A DNA stretch of 61,170 bases from Apopatosoma sp963618495 (GCA_963618495.1 CAVESF010000011.1:1-61170); one strand, 5' to 3'; shown: positions 54,118 to 61,081, counted from the stretch's first letter. The notes: a model not told the origin generated them from the sequence alone. Translations and numbers: made by a program.

Positions 54118-54459
54118 TTATTCCACGCCCGTGCAGGCGCTGCTGTTGTCATCCGTCGTCTTGCCTATTATGGCGTCGATGTCTATGCCGAGCTCGCGGA
54201 GCGTTTCTTTCATGGCGTATAAATCAGCTTCTTCATATTTTTCCGCCTGCTCCGCCTGTATGCTCCGGCATGCGGAGAGAAATCTCATCAGCCGCTCCCG
54301 CCCGAAGCCGAATCTCTTATGCAGCGTGTAGAGCGCCACCGTGTTCGCCGCTATGTTGAATCGCCTCGTCCAGCTTTCGCAAACTTTTTCATATTCTTCG
54401 CGGGCAATGCGCCGTGCCTGCGCTTCGTCTTTCTTTTTCTTTATAAAGAGATTTCTCAT
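54118..54459 (-). CDS. 113-aa early phage protein
   Basis: Charged, helical protein (basic N-terminus, then R-F-N-I-A-A-N-T-V-A-L-Y-T-L-H-K-R-F-G near 40-58) with a C-terminal acidic part. ATGA overlap to the preceding 72-aa gene. It may bind nucleic acid; unassigned. Confidence 0.6.
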   Translation of the reverse strand: MRNLFIKKKKDEAQARRIAREEYEKVCESWTRRFNIAANTVALYTLHKRFGFGRERLMRFLSACRSIQAEQAEKYEEADLYAMKETLRELGIDIDAIIGKTTDDNSSACTGVE

Positions 54460-54674
54460 ATGGCCGCCTTTCTGCTTTTCGCTTTGCTCCGTGCCGCTTC
54501 TTCGCGAAGCTCTTCTTCCGTTTTGAGATATATAGTGCCTGTCACATCGCTCTTGCAGATATATACCTCTTCCGCGCCGCGGCAACCGATGAATATAACG
54601 GTGTATTCGCCGTATACATCATCTACAGTCGGCTTTCTTATCGCCTTTGTCAGCTTTTTCAATGCTTTTATCAT
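54456..54674 (-). CDS. 72-aa early phage protein
   Basis: Small basic protein with G-C-R-G-A-E-E-V-Y-I-C near residue 30, possibly a beta-rich small fold. Overlaps the downstream 113-aa gene by 4 bases (ATGA), so the two are coupled. Unknown. Confidence 0.55.
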   Translation of the reverse strand: MIKALKKLTKAIRKPTVDDVYGEYTVIFIGCRGAEEVYICKSDVTGTIYLKTEEELREEAARSKAKSRKAAI

Positions 54675-54686
54675 GTTGCCGCCTCG

Positions 54687-54908
54687 TTACGATAACCAAC
54701 GGGCAAATGCCGCTATCGGTATGATTATTTTCTTTGCCGAAATCGTTACGGCAGGCAGAGGATTCTTTACCCGCGATATCGCCGAATAAATTGTTTTCAC
54801 ATTGACGTCCAGTATACCTGCTGCTTCTTTCGGCGTGATGCTCACGCGCCCAGGGAAAAGCTCCAGTATCATACCCATGTTTTCACGATATCCTTCTTTT
54901 TCTCTCAT
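54687..54908 (-). CDS. Excisionase-like HTH protein
   Basis: A 73-aa protein with a winged-helix/MerR-like DNA-binding signature (S-I-T-P-K-E-A-A-G-I-L-D-V-N-V-K-T-I-Y then a wing and I-P-I-A-A-F). This is the Xis/AlpA type used to drive excision of the prophage, though such small HTH proteins can be general regulators. Overlaps the 46-aa gene by 4 bases (ATGA). Confidence 0.65.
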   Translation of the reverse strand: MREKEGYRENMGMILELFPGRVSITPKEAAGILDVNVKTIYSAISRVKNPLPAVTISAKKIIIPIAAFARWLS

Positions 54909-55045
54909 TTTCTGTACCGCCTTCCTTTTATTTGTCTGTTATATACCGCCAGCACCTGATGCTCTGTCATGGCGGCTACTTTCTTTTTCCATGCGTCCCC
55001 GCGATAAAGCCTTAGCAGCTCCGCTCTCATCTGTTCTATCGTCAT
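54905..55045 (-). CDS. 46-aa early phage protein
   Basis: A 46-residue basic protein read from ATG at 55045 with an AAAGGAGGGAAG SD. Contains L-L-R-L-Y-R-G-D-A-W-K-K-K. Its stop overlaps the next ATG (ATGA). Similar short genes are common in clostridial phages; unknown function. Confidence 0.6.
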   Translation of the reverse strand: MTIEQMRAELLRLYRGDAWKKKVAAMTEHQVLAVYNRQIKGRRYRK

Positions 55046-55278
55046 AGCTTCCCTCCTTTAGCGGGCTCCTTTGTGCAAAGGGAGCTGTCGCCGAAGGCGA
55101 CTGAGGGATTGTTCCCCCCTGTCTCGGCGACGCCGACACACGCGCTCTGCGCATGTGTTAATTCTCCCTGTCCCGAAAAATCACATATTCCTGCCCGCTC
55201 CGCTTCCGCCGCGATAGATCCGCGGCATGTGAAAATAAAGACAAACCACGCGGCAATGCGTTTGATTAGCTTTTTCAT
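55042..55278 (-). CDS. Small single-pass membrane protein with repeat tail
   Basis: A 78-aa protein: basic N-terminus, a hydrophobic helix (about 5-20), then a C-terminal 40-residue tail translated from palindromic repeats (T-H-A-Q-S-A-C-V-G-V-A-E-T-G, then N-P-S-V-A-F-G-D-S-S-L). The tail combines the two repeat families (55120 and 55064). Function unknown. Confidence 0.55.
   Translation of the reverse strand: MKKLIKRIAAWFVFIFTCRGSIAAEAERAGICDFSGQGELTHAQSACVGVAETGGNNPSVAFGDSSLCTKEPAKGGKL
55064..55164. repeat. Second-family and GVAETG-type repeats, adjacent copies
   Basis: 49-bp element at 55064-55112 followed by a 45-bp GVAETG-type copy at 55120-55164; both lie inside the 78-aa gene. Confidence 0.85.
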
Positions 55279-55602
55279 TTATGTTCCTCCTGTCTCGGCG
55301 ACGCCAAGCAATGCTTCGCATCGCTTTGTTCCCCCTGTCTCGGCGACGCCAAGCGACGCTTCGCATCGCTTTGTTCCCCCTGTCTCGGCGACGCCGACAC
55401 ACGCGCTCTGCGCATGTGTTAATTCCTCCGTTTCGTTAAGCTCGTCAACCAGCTTTTGAATTTCCCGCTTGTCCTCGGAATATTTGCCGTACGTTTCGAT
55501 GTTCCCGCTGTGTACAAGCTCGTCTGTGTTGAGAACGCGGTAGGCAATGTAAAGATATTTGCCGTTCATGGGATTGCACTGCACTTTCCATTTGCTTTTC
55601 AT
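55279..55602 (-). CDS. Early phage protein with repeat-derived C-terminus
   Basis: A 107-aa protein. Residues 1-58 are a genuine small domain (K-W-K-V-Q-C-N-P-M-N-G-K-Y-L-Y-I-A-Y-R-V-L); the rest are three tandem translated copies of the palindromic element, G-V-A-E-T-G-G-T repeated. ATG at 55602 with GGAGG at 7 bases. The repeat may have captured the original stop codon. Confidence 0.6.
   Translation of the reverse strand: MKSKWKVQCNPMNGKYLYIAYRVLNTDELVHSGNIETYGKYSEDKREIQKLVDELNETEELTHAQSACVGVAETGGTKRCEASLGVAETGGTKRCEALLGVAETGGT
55291..55425. repeat. Three tandem GVAETG-type palindromic repeats
   Basis: Copies start near 55291, 55335 and 55381, two carrying an AAGCaATGCTTCGC variant and one the ACACACGCGC variant. 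The copies are nearly identical, so they were probably amplified recently. Confidence 0.85.
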
Positions 55603-55644
55603 AATCACGCCTCCTTAGTTATCATTTTGTTTTCCGTAAAGAAA

Positions 55645-55890
55645 TCATAGCAAGCTTTTCAGCAGAATGATTGCAAAGTCAATACTATAAGCATCAAAAT
55701 CTCTTGCTATACGCACGGGGTTTTTGTTTTTGTCTGTAGACCATGCTCCGTGGCTGCCGAAACCTTTGTACTGCTCGTCAAGGGACATCGGGCTTTTCAG
55801 CATCCGGCTGACATTCCTTAATGATATTATCGTTGCTCTGATTTCGGTTTCCTTGTCTTCCATGACAAATTCGATTTCCTTATCTTCCAT
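55645..55890 (-). CDS. 81-aa early phage protein
   Basis: Small protein with an acidic N-terminus and a C-terminal D-F-A-I-I-L-L-K-S-L-L. The GGAGG SD in the end of the cro gene gives a 6-base spacing to the ATG at 55890, so translation is coupled to cro. Unknown function. Confidence 0.65.
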   Translation of the reverse strand: MEDKEIEFVMEDKETEIRATIISLRNVSRMLKSPMSLDEQYKGFGSHGAWSTDKNKNPVRIARDFDAYSIDFAIILLKSLL

Positions 55891-55891
55891 T

Positions 55892-56095
55892 TCATGCCTC
55901 CGTTTCGTTAAAATCAAAAATCTGCGAAATGTAGCACCCGTATACTTCCGCAATTTTTGTGAGCATTTTTGTCTGCGGAATGCTTCCTCCAGTTTCCCAC
56001 ATTGATATGGTTGATTGTCCGACACCGATTAGCACGGCTGCTTCCTGCTGCGTCAGGTTTGCCGCTTCTCTTAATTTTTTCAGTTGTTCTTTCAT
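55892..56095 (-). CDS. Cro-like XRE repressor
   Basis: A 67-aa XRE HTH: L-T-Q-Q-E-A-A-V-L-I-G-V-G-Q-S-T-I-S-M-W-E then K-M-L-T-K-I-A-E-V-Y. Divergent from CI, with its promoter at 56150-56178 overlapping two 15-bp inverted operators. First gene of the long leftward operon, so it most likely controls the lytic switch. Confidence 0.85.
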   Translation of the reverse strand: MKEQLKKLREAANLTQQEAAVLIGVGQSTISMWETGGSIPQTKMLTKIAEVYGCYISQIFDFNETEA

Positions 56096-56131
56096 TATTT
56101 TTCTTTTGTTTTCCTCCGTTTTTTTGCAAAT

Positions 56132-56178
56132 ATCGAGTTACTTGATTAAAGTATATATCAAGTCACTCGATTTGTCAA
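56132..56178 (-). promoter_or_regulatory. PR-type promoter with two operators
   Basis: On the minus strand TTGACA (56173-56178), 17 bp, TATACT (56150-56155). Operators 56132-56146 and 56157-56171 are near-perfect dyads of each other in inverted orientation (14 of 15 match), placed at the -10 edge and between the boxes. Confidence 0.8.
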
Positions 56179-56207
56179 TAGTTTTTATGAATTTTCTTGA
56201 TTTCATA

Positions 56208-56236
56208 TTGAAGTTTCTTGAAAATATCATTATAAT
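56208..56236 (+). promoter_or_regulatory. CI-gene promoter
   Basis: TTGAAG, 17 bp, perfect TATAAT before the CI gene; weaker operator-like sequence around 56195-56220. Confidence 0.75.
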
Positions 56237-56259
56237 TGATATAAAGGAGCGTGATAATT

Positions 56260-56877
56260 ATGAAAAATCAGATAAAAGAGTTAAGACAAAGCAACGGCAT
56301 TACGCAAGCTGAGCTTGCAAGACGCTTGGGAATTGCACAAAGCACTCTTTCTTATTGGGAACAAGGAAAATATGATATTGATAACGATAGTCTCAGAAAA
56401 CTATCGATTTTCTTCAAATGTAGTGCCGACTGCATACTTGGCATGAAAGATATTCAGCGCGAAATGCCCGAAAACATAATTCCGCTTAAAACAAAAAAAA
56501 TCCCCTTACTCGGGGAGATAGCCTGCGGTGAGCCTATACTGGCGCAGGAAGAATACGGCGACTTCGTGACCGCGTCTGCCGATCTGGATGTGGATTTCTG
56601 TCTCAAGGCAAAAGGGGACAGCATGATTGGCGCGAGAATATATGACGGCGACCTCGTTTTCATCCGCAAGCAACCGTCAGTAAATAACGGAGAAATCGCG
56701 GCAATTTGCATAGAAGACGAAGCAACGCTCAAAAGGGTATATTACTATCCCGAAAAAAATAAACTTGTTTTAAATCCGGAAAATCCGGCATATGAGCCGC
56801 TCGTATATATCGGCAAAGAGCTCGAAGAGGTCAAAATATTGGGTAAGGCTATAGCTTTCCAGAGCTTGGTAAGATAA
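56260..56877 (+). CDS. CI-like phage repressor (XRE + S24 peptidase)
   Basis: A 205-aa repressor. Residues 1-60 XRE HTH (T-Q-A-E-L-A-R-R-L-G-I-A-Q-S-T-L). The C-terminal LexA-type domain has the self-cleavage site Cys89-Gly90 (IACGEP), catalytic Ser121 (KGDSMIG) and Lys158 (ATLKRV). It should keep lysogeny and be cleaved after DNA damage. ATG at 56260 has AAAGGAG; a GTG at 56251 is too near the SD. Confidence 0.92.
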   Translation: MKNQIKELRQSNGITQAELARRLGIAQSTLSYWEQGKYDIDNDSLRKLSIFFKCSADCILGMKDIQREMPENIIPLKTKKIPLLGEIACGEPILAQEEYGDFVTASADLDVDFCLKAKGDSMIGARIYDGDLVFIRKQPSVNNGEIAAICIEDEATLKRVYYYPEKNKLVLNPENPAYEPLVYIGKELEEVKILGKAIAFQSLVR

Positions 56878-56914
56878 GATTGTATTAGGCAATTAAGTGT
56901 TTTCAGGAGGAAAC

Positions 56915-56949
56915 AAAAAAATCCCCGCTCCCGAAGTGGGGGAGCAGGG
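56915..56949 (-). terminator. Terminator after hicB
   Basis: GC-rich 10-bp stem (56923-56932 and 56940-56949) with a T-run on the minus strand. Confidence 0.8.
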
Positions 56950-56965
56950 AAATCTTCGCATGTAT

Positions 56966-57367
56966 TTATCTGTCCGTGATGTGAAGCTCGGCTTTCAGCG
57001 CGTTCTGTAATACCGCCGAGAAATTCACGCCTGCACGCTCCGCTTCATAATTGAGCCAAGAGGGGATAGTGCAGTTCTTTTTTACGGATTTCTCACCGTA
57101 TTGCTTTGCGTATCTGTCCATATCGAGCAATATAAAATTGCAGAATACATTTTTTCCGCGCCCCGATATGTCCGCCTGCTTCGAGGGAGCCGGTACAGCG
57201 TCGCCGTCCTCCATCGCTACAAGAATCCAGCCGGAAGCCGCATCGGTAGCCATGGCTATTGCTTCCTCAAATGTTCTGCCTTGCGTCACACATCCCTGAA
57301 GATCGGGAAATTCCACGGTATAACCGTCATTGCTTTTTTCAAAGATTGCCGGATAAACAAGCTTCAT
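56966..57367 (-). CDS. hicB: HicB antitoxin
   Basis: A 133-aa protein. The N-terminal partial RNase-H fold has Y-P-A-I-F-E then Y-T-V-E-F-P-D-L-Q-G-C-V-T-Q-G (residues 4-32), the HicB signature. The C-terminal ribbon-helix-helix (I-P-S-W-L-N-Y-E-A-E-R-A then F-S-A-V-L-Q-N-A-L) binds DNA and probably the operator near 57625-57643. Start at 57367 with AAGGAGG. Confidence 0.9.
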   Translation of the reverse strand: MKLVYPAIFEKSNDGYTVEFPDLQGCVTQGRTFEEAIAMATDAASGWILVAMEDGDAVPAPSKQADISGRGKNVFCNFILLDMDRYAKQYGEKSVKKNCTIPSWLNYEAERAGVNFSAVLQNALKAELHITDR

Positions 57368-57387
57368 AATAATCCTCCTTCTTTCTT

Positions 57388-57579
57388 TCAATCTATCTGT
57401 GCCTGTCTGCGGATGCTTTTTTCCGTAAGCGGGTTTATTTCCATACCTTTGTGAAAAGGTATCGTTACTATACCTTTCTTTGTCGCATGCTTGTAATGCC
57501 GGTGACTGCCTTTCTGTCTTACAAAATACCAGCCGTCCGCTACTATTATTTTTTCCATTTCTACAGGCTTGAGTGGCAT
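57388..57579 (-). CDS. hicA: HicA toxin
   Basis: A 63-aa mRNA interferase of the HicA type. The double-stranded RNA-binding-like fold shows V-E-M-E-K-I then G-S-H-R-H-Y (catalytic His26) and I-P-F-H-K-G-M-E-I. The order toxin first, then antitoxin, is the usual hicAB arrangement. The pair may maintain the prophage. Confidence 0.9.
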   Translation of the reverse strand: MPLKPVEMEKIIVADGWYFVRQKGSHRHYKHATKKGIVTIPFHKGMEINPLTEKSIRRQAQID

Positions 57580-57621
57580 GTCATACTTCCTTGTTTAATA
57601 ATTATTTGTCCTTGCAATTAT

Positions 57622-57650
57622 ATTATACGCATTCAAGGCGTATTTGTCAA
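57622..57650 (-). promoter_or_regulatory. hicAB promoter with dyad operator
   Basis: TTGACA (57645-57650), 17 bp, TATAAT (57622-57627) on the minus strand. A dyad (ATACGC/GCGTAT, 57625-57643) covers the spacer and could be bound by HicB. Confidence 0.75.
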
Positions 57651-57689
57651 TAGATTTTTAAGCTTTTTTTAAGAAAAGAAGGTGATATT

Positions 57690-58712
57690 ATCAAATCGAA
57701 TCTGAAAATCCGTGCCGATGGGCGCATGGTAAAAAATATTACAGACCCGCGCACAGGTAAGCGTATATATTTCTATGGAAGCTCCGAACGCGAAATAAAT
57801 AAGAAGATAATTGGATATTCGGCAAAAGTCGAGCATGGCAGAACATTTTCAGAGGTAGCTTCCGACTGGTGGGAAGAAGCTGAACCGGATCTTGCTTATC
57901 AGAGCATAAAAACATATAAGCCGGCAATGCGCAGAGCATTGAATGAGTTCGGTAGCGATATGATAAAGGAAATCCGCGCTCAGGATATCAATTTATATCT
58001 CAAACGCCTTGCCCGCTCGGGACTTGCTACCAAGACAATTTCAAATCAGAGACTTGTATGCAATCTGATTTTTTCATATGGTGTGCTTCATGGCGATTTG
58101 GAAGTGAATCCATGCGCTTCCGTTTCCACACCGTCAACAAAAAAGGTTGCACGAACCGCCGCGTCTGCTTCCGACGAAGAAATAATCAAGCATTCCGCAG
58201 ATATATGGCTTTTTCCTACATTTGCCCTTTATACAGGTATGCGTAAAGGCGAAATCCTCGCCTTGCAATGGAAAGATATTGATTTTAAGAATAATATTAT
58301 TCATGTCACAAAATCCGTATATCATGAGGGAGATCTTCCGCGTATCAAGAGTCCGAAAACAGAGGCGGGAAATCGTATAGTGCCGTTGCTTAAGCCTTTG
58401 CGGGCGATACTTGATAATGTGACAGGAAAGACTCCCGATAATTATATAATATCAGATACGGGGAAAACACCGCTTACAAATCGCCGCTTTATAACCTTGT
58501 CCAAACATTATAGAGAAGAAACAGGCGTAACCTGCACAGCTCATCAGTTGCGCCACAGCTTTGCCACAATAGCATTTGAAGCGGATGTTCCTATAAAAAG
58601 CGTGCAGGAAATTCTCGGGCATAAACAGCTTTCAACCACAATGGATATTTATACCGATTTTCGCAAAAAATCCGTGGATGCCGCCGCTGAAATTCTTAAT
58701 TCGAAATTGTAA
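57690..58712 (+). CDS. int: Tyrosine integrase
   Basis: About 340 aa. An N-terminal arm-binding region (G-R-M-V-K-N-I-T-D-P-R-T-G-K-R), a SAM-like core (A-S-D-W-W then I-K-T-Y), and the catalytic domain with Arg in T-G-M-R-K-G-E, H-x-x-R in C-T-A-H-Q-L-R-H-S-F, His in L-G-H-K and Tyr in M-D-I-Y. The first ATG (57726) would cut off part of the arm domain. Homology and an SD AAGAAGGTGAT point to an ATC (57690) or ATT (57687) start; both are rare initiation codons. Confidence 0.85.
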   Translation: MKSNLKIRADGRMVKNITDPRTGKRIYFYGSSEREINKKIIGYSAKVEHGRTFSEVASDWWEEAEPDLAYQSIKTYKPAMRRALNEFGSDMIKEIRAQDINLYLKRLARSGLATKTISNQRLVCNLIFSYGVLHGDLEVNPCASVSTPSTKKVARTAASASDEEIIKHSADIWLFPTFALYTGMRKGEILALQWKDIDFKNNIIHVTKSVYHEGDLPRIKSPKTEAGNRIVPLLKPLRAILDNVTGKTPDNYIISDTGKTPLTNRRFITLSKHYREETGVTCTAHQLRHSFATIAFEADVPIKSVQEILGHKQLSTTMDIYTDFRKKSVDAAAEILNSKL

Positions 58713-58747
58713 CAAAATAAATTTTAAAACGCAAATAAAAAATGTCC

Positions 58748-58769
58748 TGCGGTCAAAATGCGGTCAAAT
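58748..58769 (+). promoter_or_regulatory. Putative integrase arm sites, right end
   Basis: TGCGGTCAAAA at 58748-58758, followed at once by a one-mismatch copy (58759-58769); partners of the left sites at 14304-14325. Confidence 0.6.
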
Positions 58770-58810
58770 TCGCTAAAACCATTGTCACAAGCGACTCAAA
58801 ACAAAGTTCA

Positions 58811-58841
58811 AATCTCTCCTTCTCCGCCAAAAAGAAAAGCC
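58811..58841 (+). repeat. attR core (31 bp)
   Basis: Exact copy of 14169-14199, containing the displaced tRNA-Ser 3' end. Beyond it the host sequence continues. Confidence 0.93.
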
Positions 58842-58887
58842 GCCACTGGGGGCACCTGCGATAAAGCAGGTGCCCCAAGGCGGTTTC
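58835..58887 (+). terminator. Original tRNA-Ser terminator
   Basis: Hairpin: CCGCC/GGCGG outer pair and GGGGCACCTG/CAGGTGCCCC inner pair. It was the terminator of tRNA-Ser before integration. Confidence 0.7.
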
Positions 58888-58965
58888 AAGAACAAAATCA
58901 CAAAATGATTGGTTGTCGGATGCGGACGAATTACAGTAAATAAATTCAAAAAAGAGGTTACTGTA

Positions 58966-59412
58966 ATGAAGAACACAAATAAAAATAACAACGAAAACAC
59001 AAACTTTGAAAATGGAATTTTCAGAAACGACGGCAAGAGAGGTGACGGCATTGACAATAGCTTTGAGATCAGCTATACCGAACATGACGGTATACTCTAC
59101 CCCGACTTCCTTCTGCCGGAGCAAACGCACTACCCTATTGGCAAATACGGAAGTTGACGCCTTGCATTCATAAAGGAGCATCGGAAAGGCACATACACCA
59201 CACTTTTGACGCAGTGTCGGTTGAATACGTATCTCCATGACATCGACATCACGGCGAAGGAACAGGTGCGGTTGATCACCGCTCGGCTCGCCAAATCCCG
59301 TGGTATTGATGAAGAGCTGAAATCTGCCGATCCGCTTGAATGGGTGGCACAGATGAATTCCTGTAAGATTACCGCGGAGGAAGTCGTAATGGATGAAGTA
59401 GTTTACCAATAA
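58966..59412 (+). pseudogene. tnpV: tnpV (transposon-encoded protein), nonsense-broken
   Basis: A continuous reading frame of 149 codons matches TnpV family proteins: I-S-Y-T-E-H-D-G-I-L-Y-P-D, L-P-E-Q-T-H-Y-P-I-G-K-Y-G, then R-K-G-T-Y-T-T-L-L-T-Q-C-R-L-N and D-P-L-E-W-V-A-Q-M-N-S-C-K. An in-frame TGA (59155-59157) replaces what should be a Leu after KYG, splitting it into two ORFs; no frameshift is needed. Ordinary TGA stops are used elsewhere, so this is likely inactivation. Confidence 0.85.
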
Positions 59413-59520
59413 AAGAACCGAGATTTGTCTGAATAAGTAAGAGAGATATTCTGTCTTATCTGTCACCTCACAGTTTGATTCTTTGCAGCATATCAAAATA
59501 CATAACAACCAAAAACACAC

Positions 59521-59556
59521 GAGCCGGACAGCTTCACAGTTGTCCGGCTCGTTTTT
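59521..59556 (+). terminator. Strong intrinsic terminator
   Basis: GAGCCGGACA at 59521-59530 with TGTCCGGCTC at 59541-59550, then GTTTTT. Confidence 0.9.
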
Positions 59557-60170
59557 CTTTATATGAAGCAGTAGCCGTGGATTTCTCCAAACGCTTGCTC
59601 GTGATCACTTTTTATAAATAGACGAATTCTCAATGATTTCGGCGATCAGGTTTGCCATGTAATTGTCGCTCTCTTTCATGCCGCCGAGCAATCATTCGAT
59701 AATAACAAAAAGGTAACCGCTCGACTGATAAGCAAGATAATATTTGCGTTCTTCCTAATATTCCATCGGCAATGGGAAAACCGAACGCATCATCTCATAA
59801 AGTTTATAATTCAGTCGGGCATTATGCATCATCAAAAATTTTCTCGTTTTTCTGATATAATACTGCCGACATTGAACAGGAAAATGAACGCCTGCGCGGG
59901 CAGACTGCTAACATACGAGGGGGTTATCTCCTGAAATAATCTTTTGTCGTATTTCTCCCGAAGTAGGGCAAAACCGCCTCAAGAGACGAGAGCCGCTGAT
60001 TTTCGTGTAGAGCCTAAATAACGCAAGATTTCAAATGGAGCCATACCGAATGACCTCAGCTTCGTCCGGCTATTTCTATCCGAAAATCCGCCCATTTTTC
60101 GGCTGATGAATTGTAAAAAATGCAAAAACCAGAAGTGTTTATGAAAACATGTCTTACAAAGAAGCAATAG
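59557..60170. other. Non-coding, decayed stretch
   Basis: No intact gene is visible on either strand. Small pieces resembling mobile-element coding remain (for example I-E-Q-E-N-E-R-L-R-G-Q near 59870), interrupted by stops and frame changes. It reads like remains of a larger element. Confidence 0.5.
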
Positions 60171-60455
60171 ACAACCGCCATCTACTTTGACGAAAATAGC
60201 TCCATTATTGAGGTTATCACATATAACACCGATCTCAAAAACAGACTATCCTCCTTTGCGATTCAGTATCCGAAAGAGTGCAGACTGATTGACGATGACG
60301 AGCAGGGCTGTAAAATCTTTGAAGTGAAGAAGGGGCGGTTCGGCTTCAAGCTGGTGCCGCCGTACACAGAGAAATGCTGCAAAACAGCAAGCGGGCTGGC
60401 GAAGAACCACATCAAAAATCTATGGAGGAAAGGTAATGAAAATCCTGTCGTGTGA
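60171..60455 (+). pseudogene. Remnant of an integrative-element gene
   Basis: Open frame without a start codon (closed by a TAG at 60168-60170): F-D-E-N-S-S-I-I-E-V, T-Y-N-T-D-L-K-N-R-L then D-E-Q-G-C-K-I-F-E-V-K-K-G-R and L-V-P-P-Y-T-E-K. This resembles a small protein common in clostridial conjugative elements (opening I-F-Y-D-x, repeated L-x-x-R-L, then V-x-P-P). Lack of a start suggests decay by a frameshift or truncation. Confidence 0.55.
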
Positions 60456-60680
60456 ATTTAGTATTGATACTGCTTGTGTGGAGTTGAAATTGACAGACGG
60501 AACGATAATCTCCATTGACCGTATCGCTGTGAGAACGAAGTAACAGACAATATGTATCAGCGATCTGAACTTGATTGGCTGCTCTATAACGCACCGTTGA
60601 AATACGTCAATCTGATTTTGAACGGTGATCCGGAAAAGTATCTAAGAGCTGCAACTTTAAATAAGCCGTTTGAAAATTGA
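60436..60680 (+). pseudogene. DUF6061 protein gene, frameshifted
   Basis: From ATG 60436 (SD GGAGGAAAG) the frame reads M-K-I-L-S-C-E-F-S-I-D then L-K-L-T-D-G-T-I-I-S-I-D, and breaks at 60541. The next frame continues the same protein, E-N-E-V-T-D-N-M-Y-Q-R-S-E-L-D then V-N-L-I-L-N-G-D-P-E-K-Y-L. A one-base deletion near 60530 explains it. DUF6061 proteins are frequent in clostridial transposons. Confidence 0.75.
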
Positions 60681-60687
60681 GTAAGCA

Positions 60688-60716
60688 TAGCCCGCAGGAG
60701 TGATTCTGCGGGCATT
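60688..60716 (+). terminator. Hairpin terminator
   Basis: GCCCGCAG (60690-60697) with CTGCGGGC (60706-60713), followed by ATTT. Confidence 0.6.
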
Positions 60717-60761
60717 TGCTACGACTATGTTGATTTTTCGATAAACTTCTCATTTATTCTA

Positions 60762-60790
60762 TTGAAAAACATGAGAAAGTATGATATACT
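60762..60790 (+). promoter_or_regulatory. Promoter of small XRE gene
   Basis: TTGAAA, 17 bp, TATACT. Confidence 0.75.
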
Positions 60791-60865
60791 ATTTTTAAAA
60801 TCAGCAATTGCTGAATTTGATAGCGCTTTTGCGTAATCGATATGCTTACTATTGGAGTGAATGAT

Positions 60866-61081
60866 ATGGCAGTGAGTTATAAAAAGTTATGGAAAATTTT
60901 AATTGATCGAGATATGAAGAAAAAGGATTTGTGCGTTGCTGCCGGCATAAGTCATGCTTCAATGGCAAAACTCGGCAAAAATGAAAACGTTACGACTGAT
61001 GTTCTGGTGAAAATTTGTATTGCCCTGCAATGTGATATAGGCGATATTATGGAGCTTGTACCAGATACACTGTCGAAGTGA
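60866..61081 (+). CDS. Small XRE-family regulator (YozG-like)
   Basis: A 71-aa HTH: Y-K-K-L-W-K-I-L-I-D-R-D-M-K-K-K-D-L, then G-I-S-H-A-S-M-A-K-L-G and I-C-I-A-L-Q-C-D-I-G-D-I-M-E. Such proteins occur singly in many mobile elements of Clostridia. ATG at 60866 has GGAG 8 bases upstream; an ATG at 60842 would lack an SD. The last 90 bases of the window (61082-61170) hold nothing I can call. Confidence 0.8.
   Translation: MAVSYKKLWKILIDRDMKKKDLCVAAGISHASMAKLGKNENVTTDVLVKICIALQCDIGDIMELVPDTLSK

Larger units (their letters stand above)
14169..58841. mobile_element. Complete-looking temperate prophage, about 44.7 kb
   Basis: Bounded by identical 31-bp repeats at a tRNA-Ser 3' end, with integrase, CI/Cro switch, early genes, HUH Rep, terminase, portal, capsid, tail fibre and late membrane genes in a conserved order. 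No tape measure or contractile-tail genes were recognised and the late order (portal, giant internal protein, capsid, connector, nozzle, fibre) suggests a podovirus-like particle. I found no disrupted structural gene, so it may be inducible, though no endolysin is recognisable. Confidence 0.92.

Noticed and set aside
14188..58841. CRISPR array
   Set aside because: No regularly spaced short direct repeats with unique spacers; all tandem repeats found are coding or palindromic elements of other type.
58753..59520. 255-aa minus ORF over the tnpV region
   Set aside because: Shadow of the plus-strand tnpV frame and of the attR terminator; no SD and unlikely composition.
59557..60170. Possible conjugation genes in the decayed region
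   Set aside because: Only fragments without starts, with stops and frame changes; not enough to name a gene.
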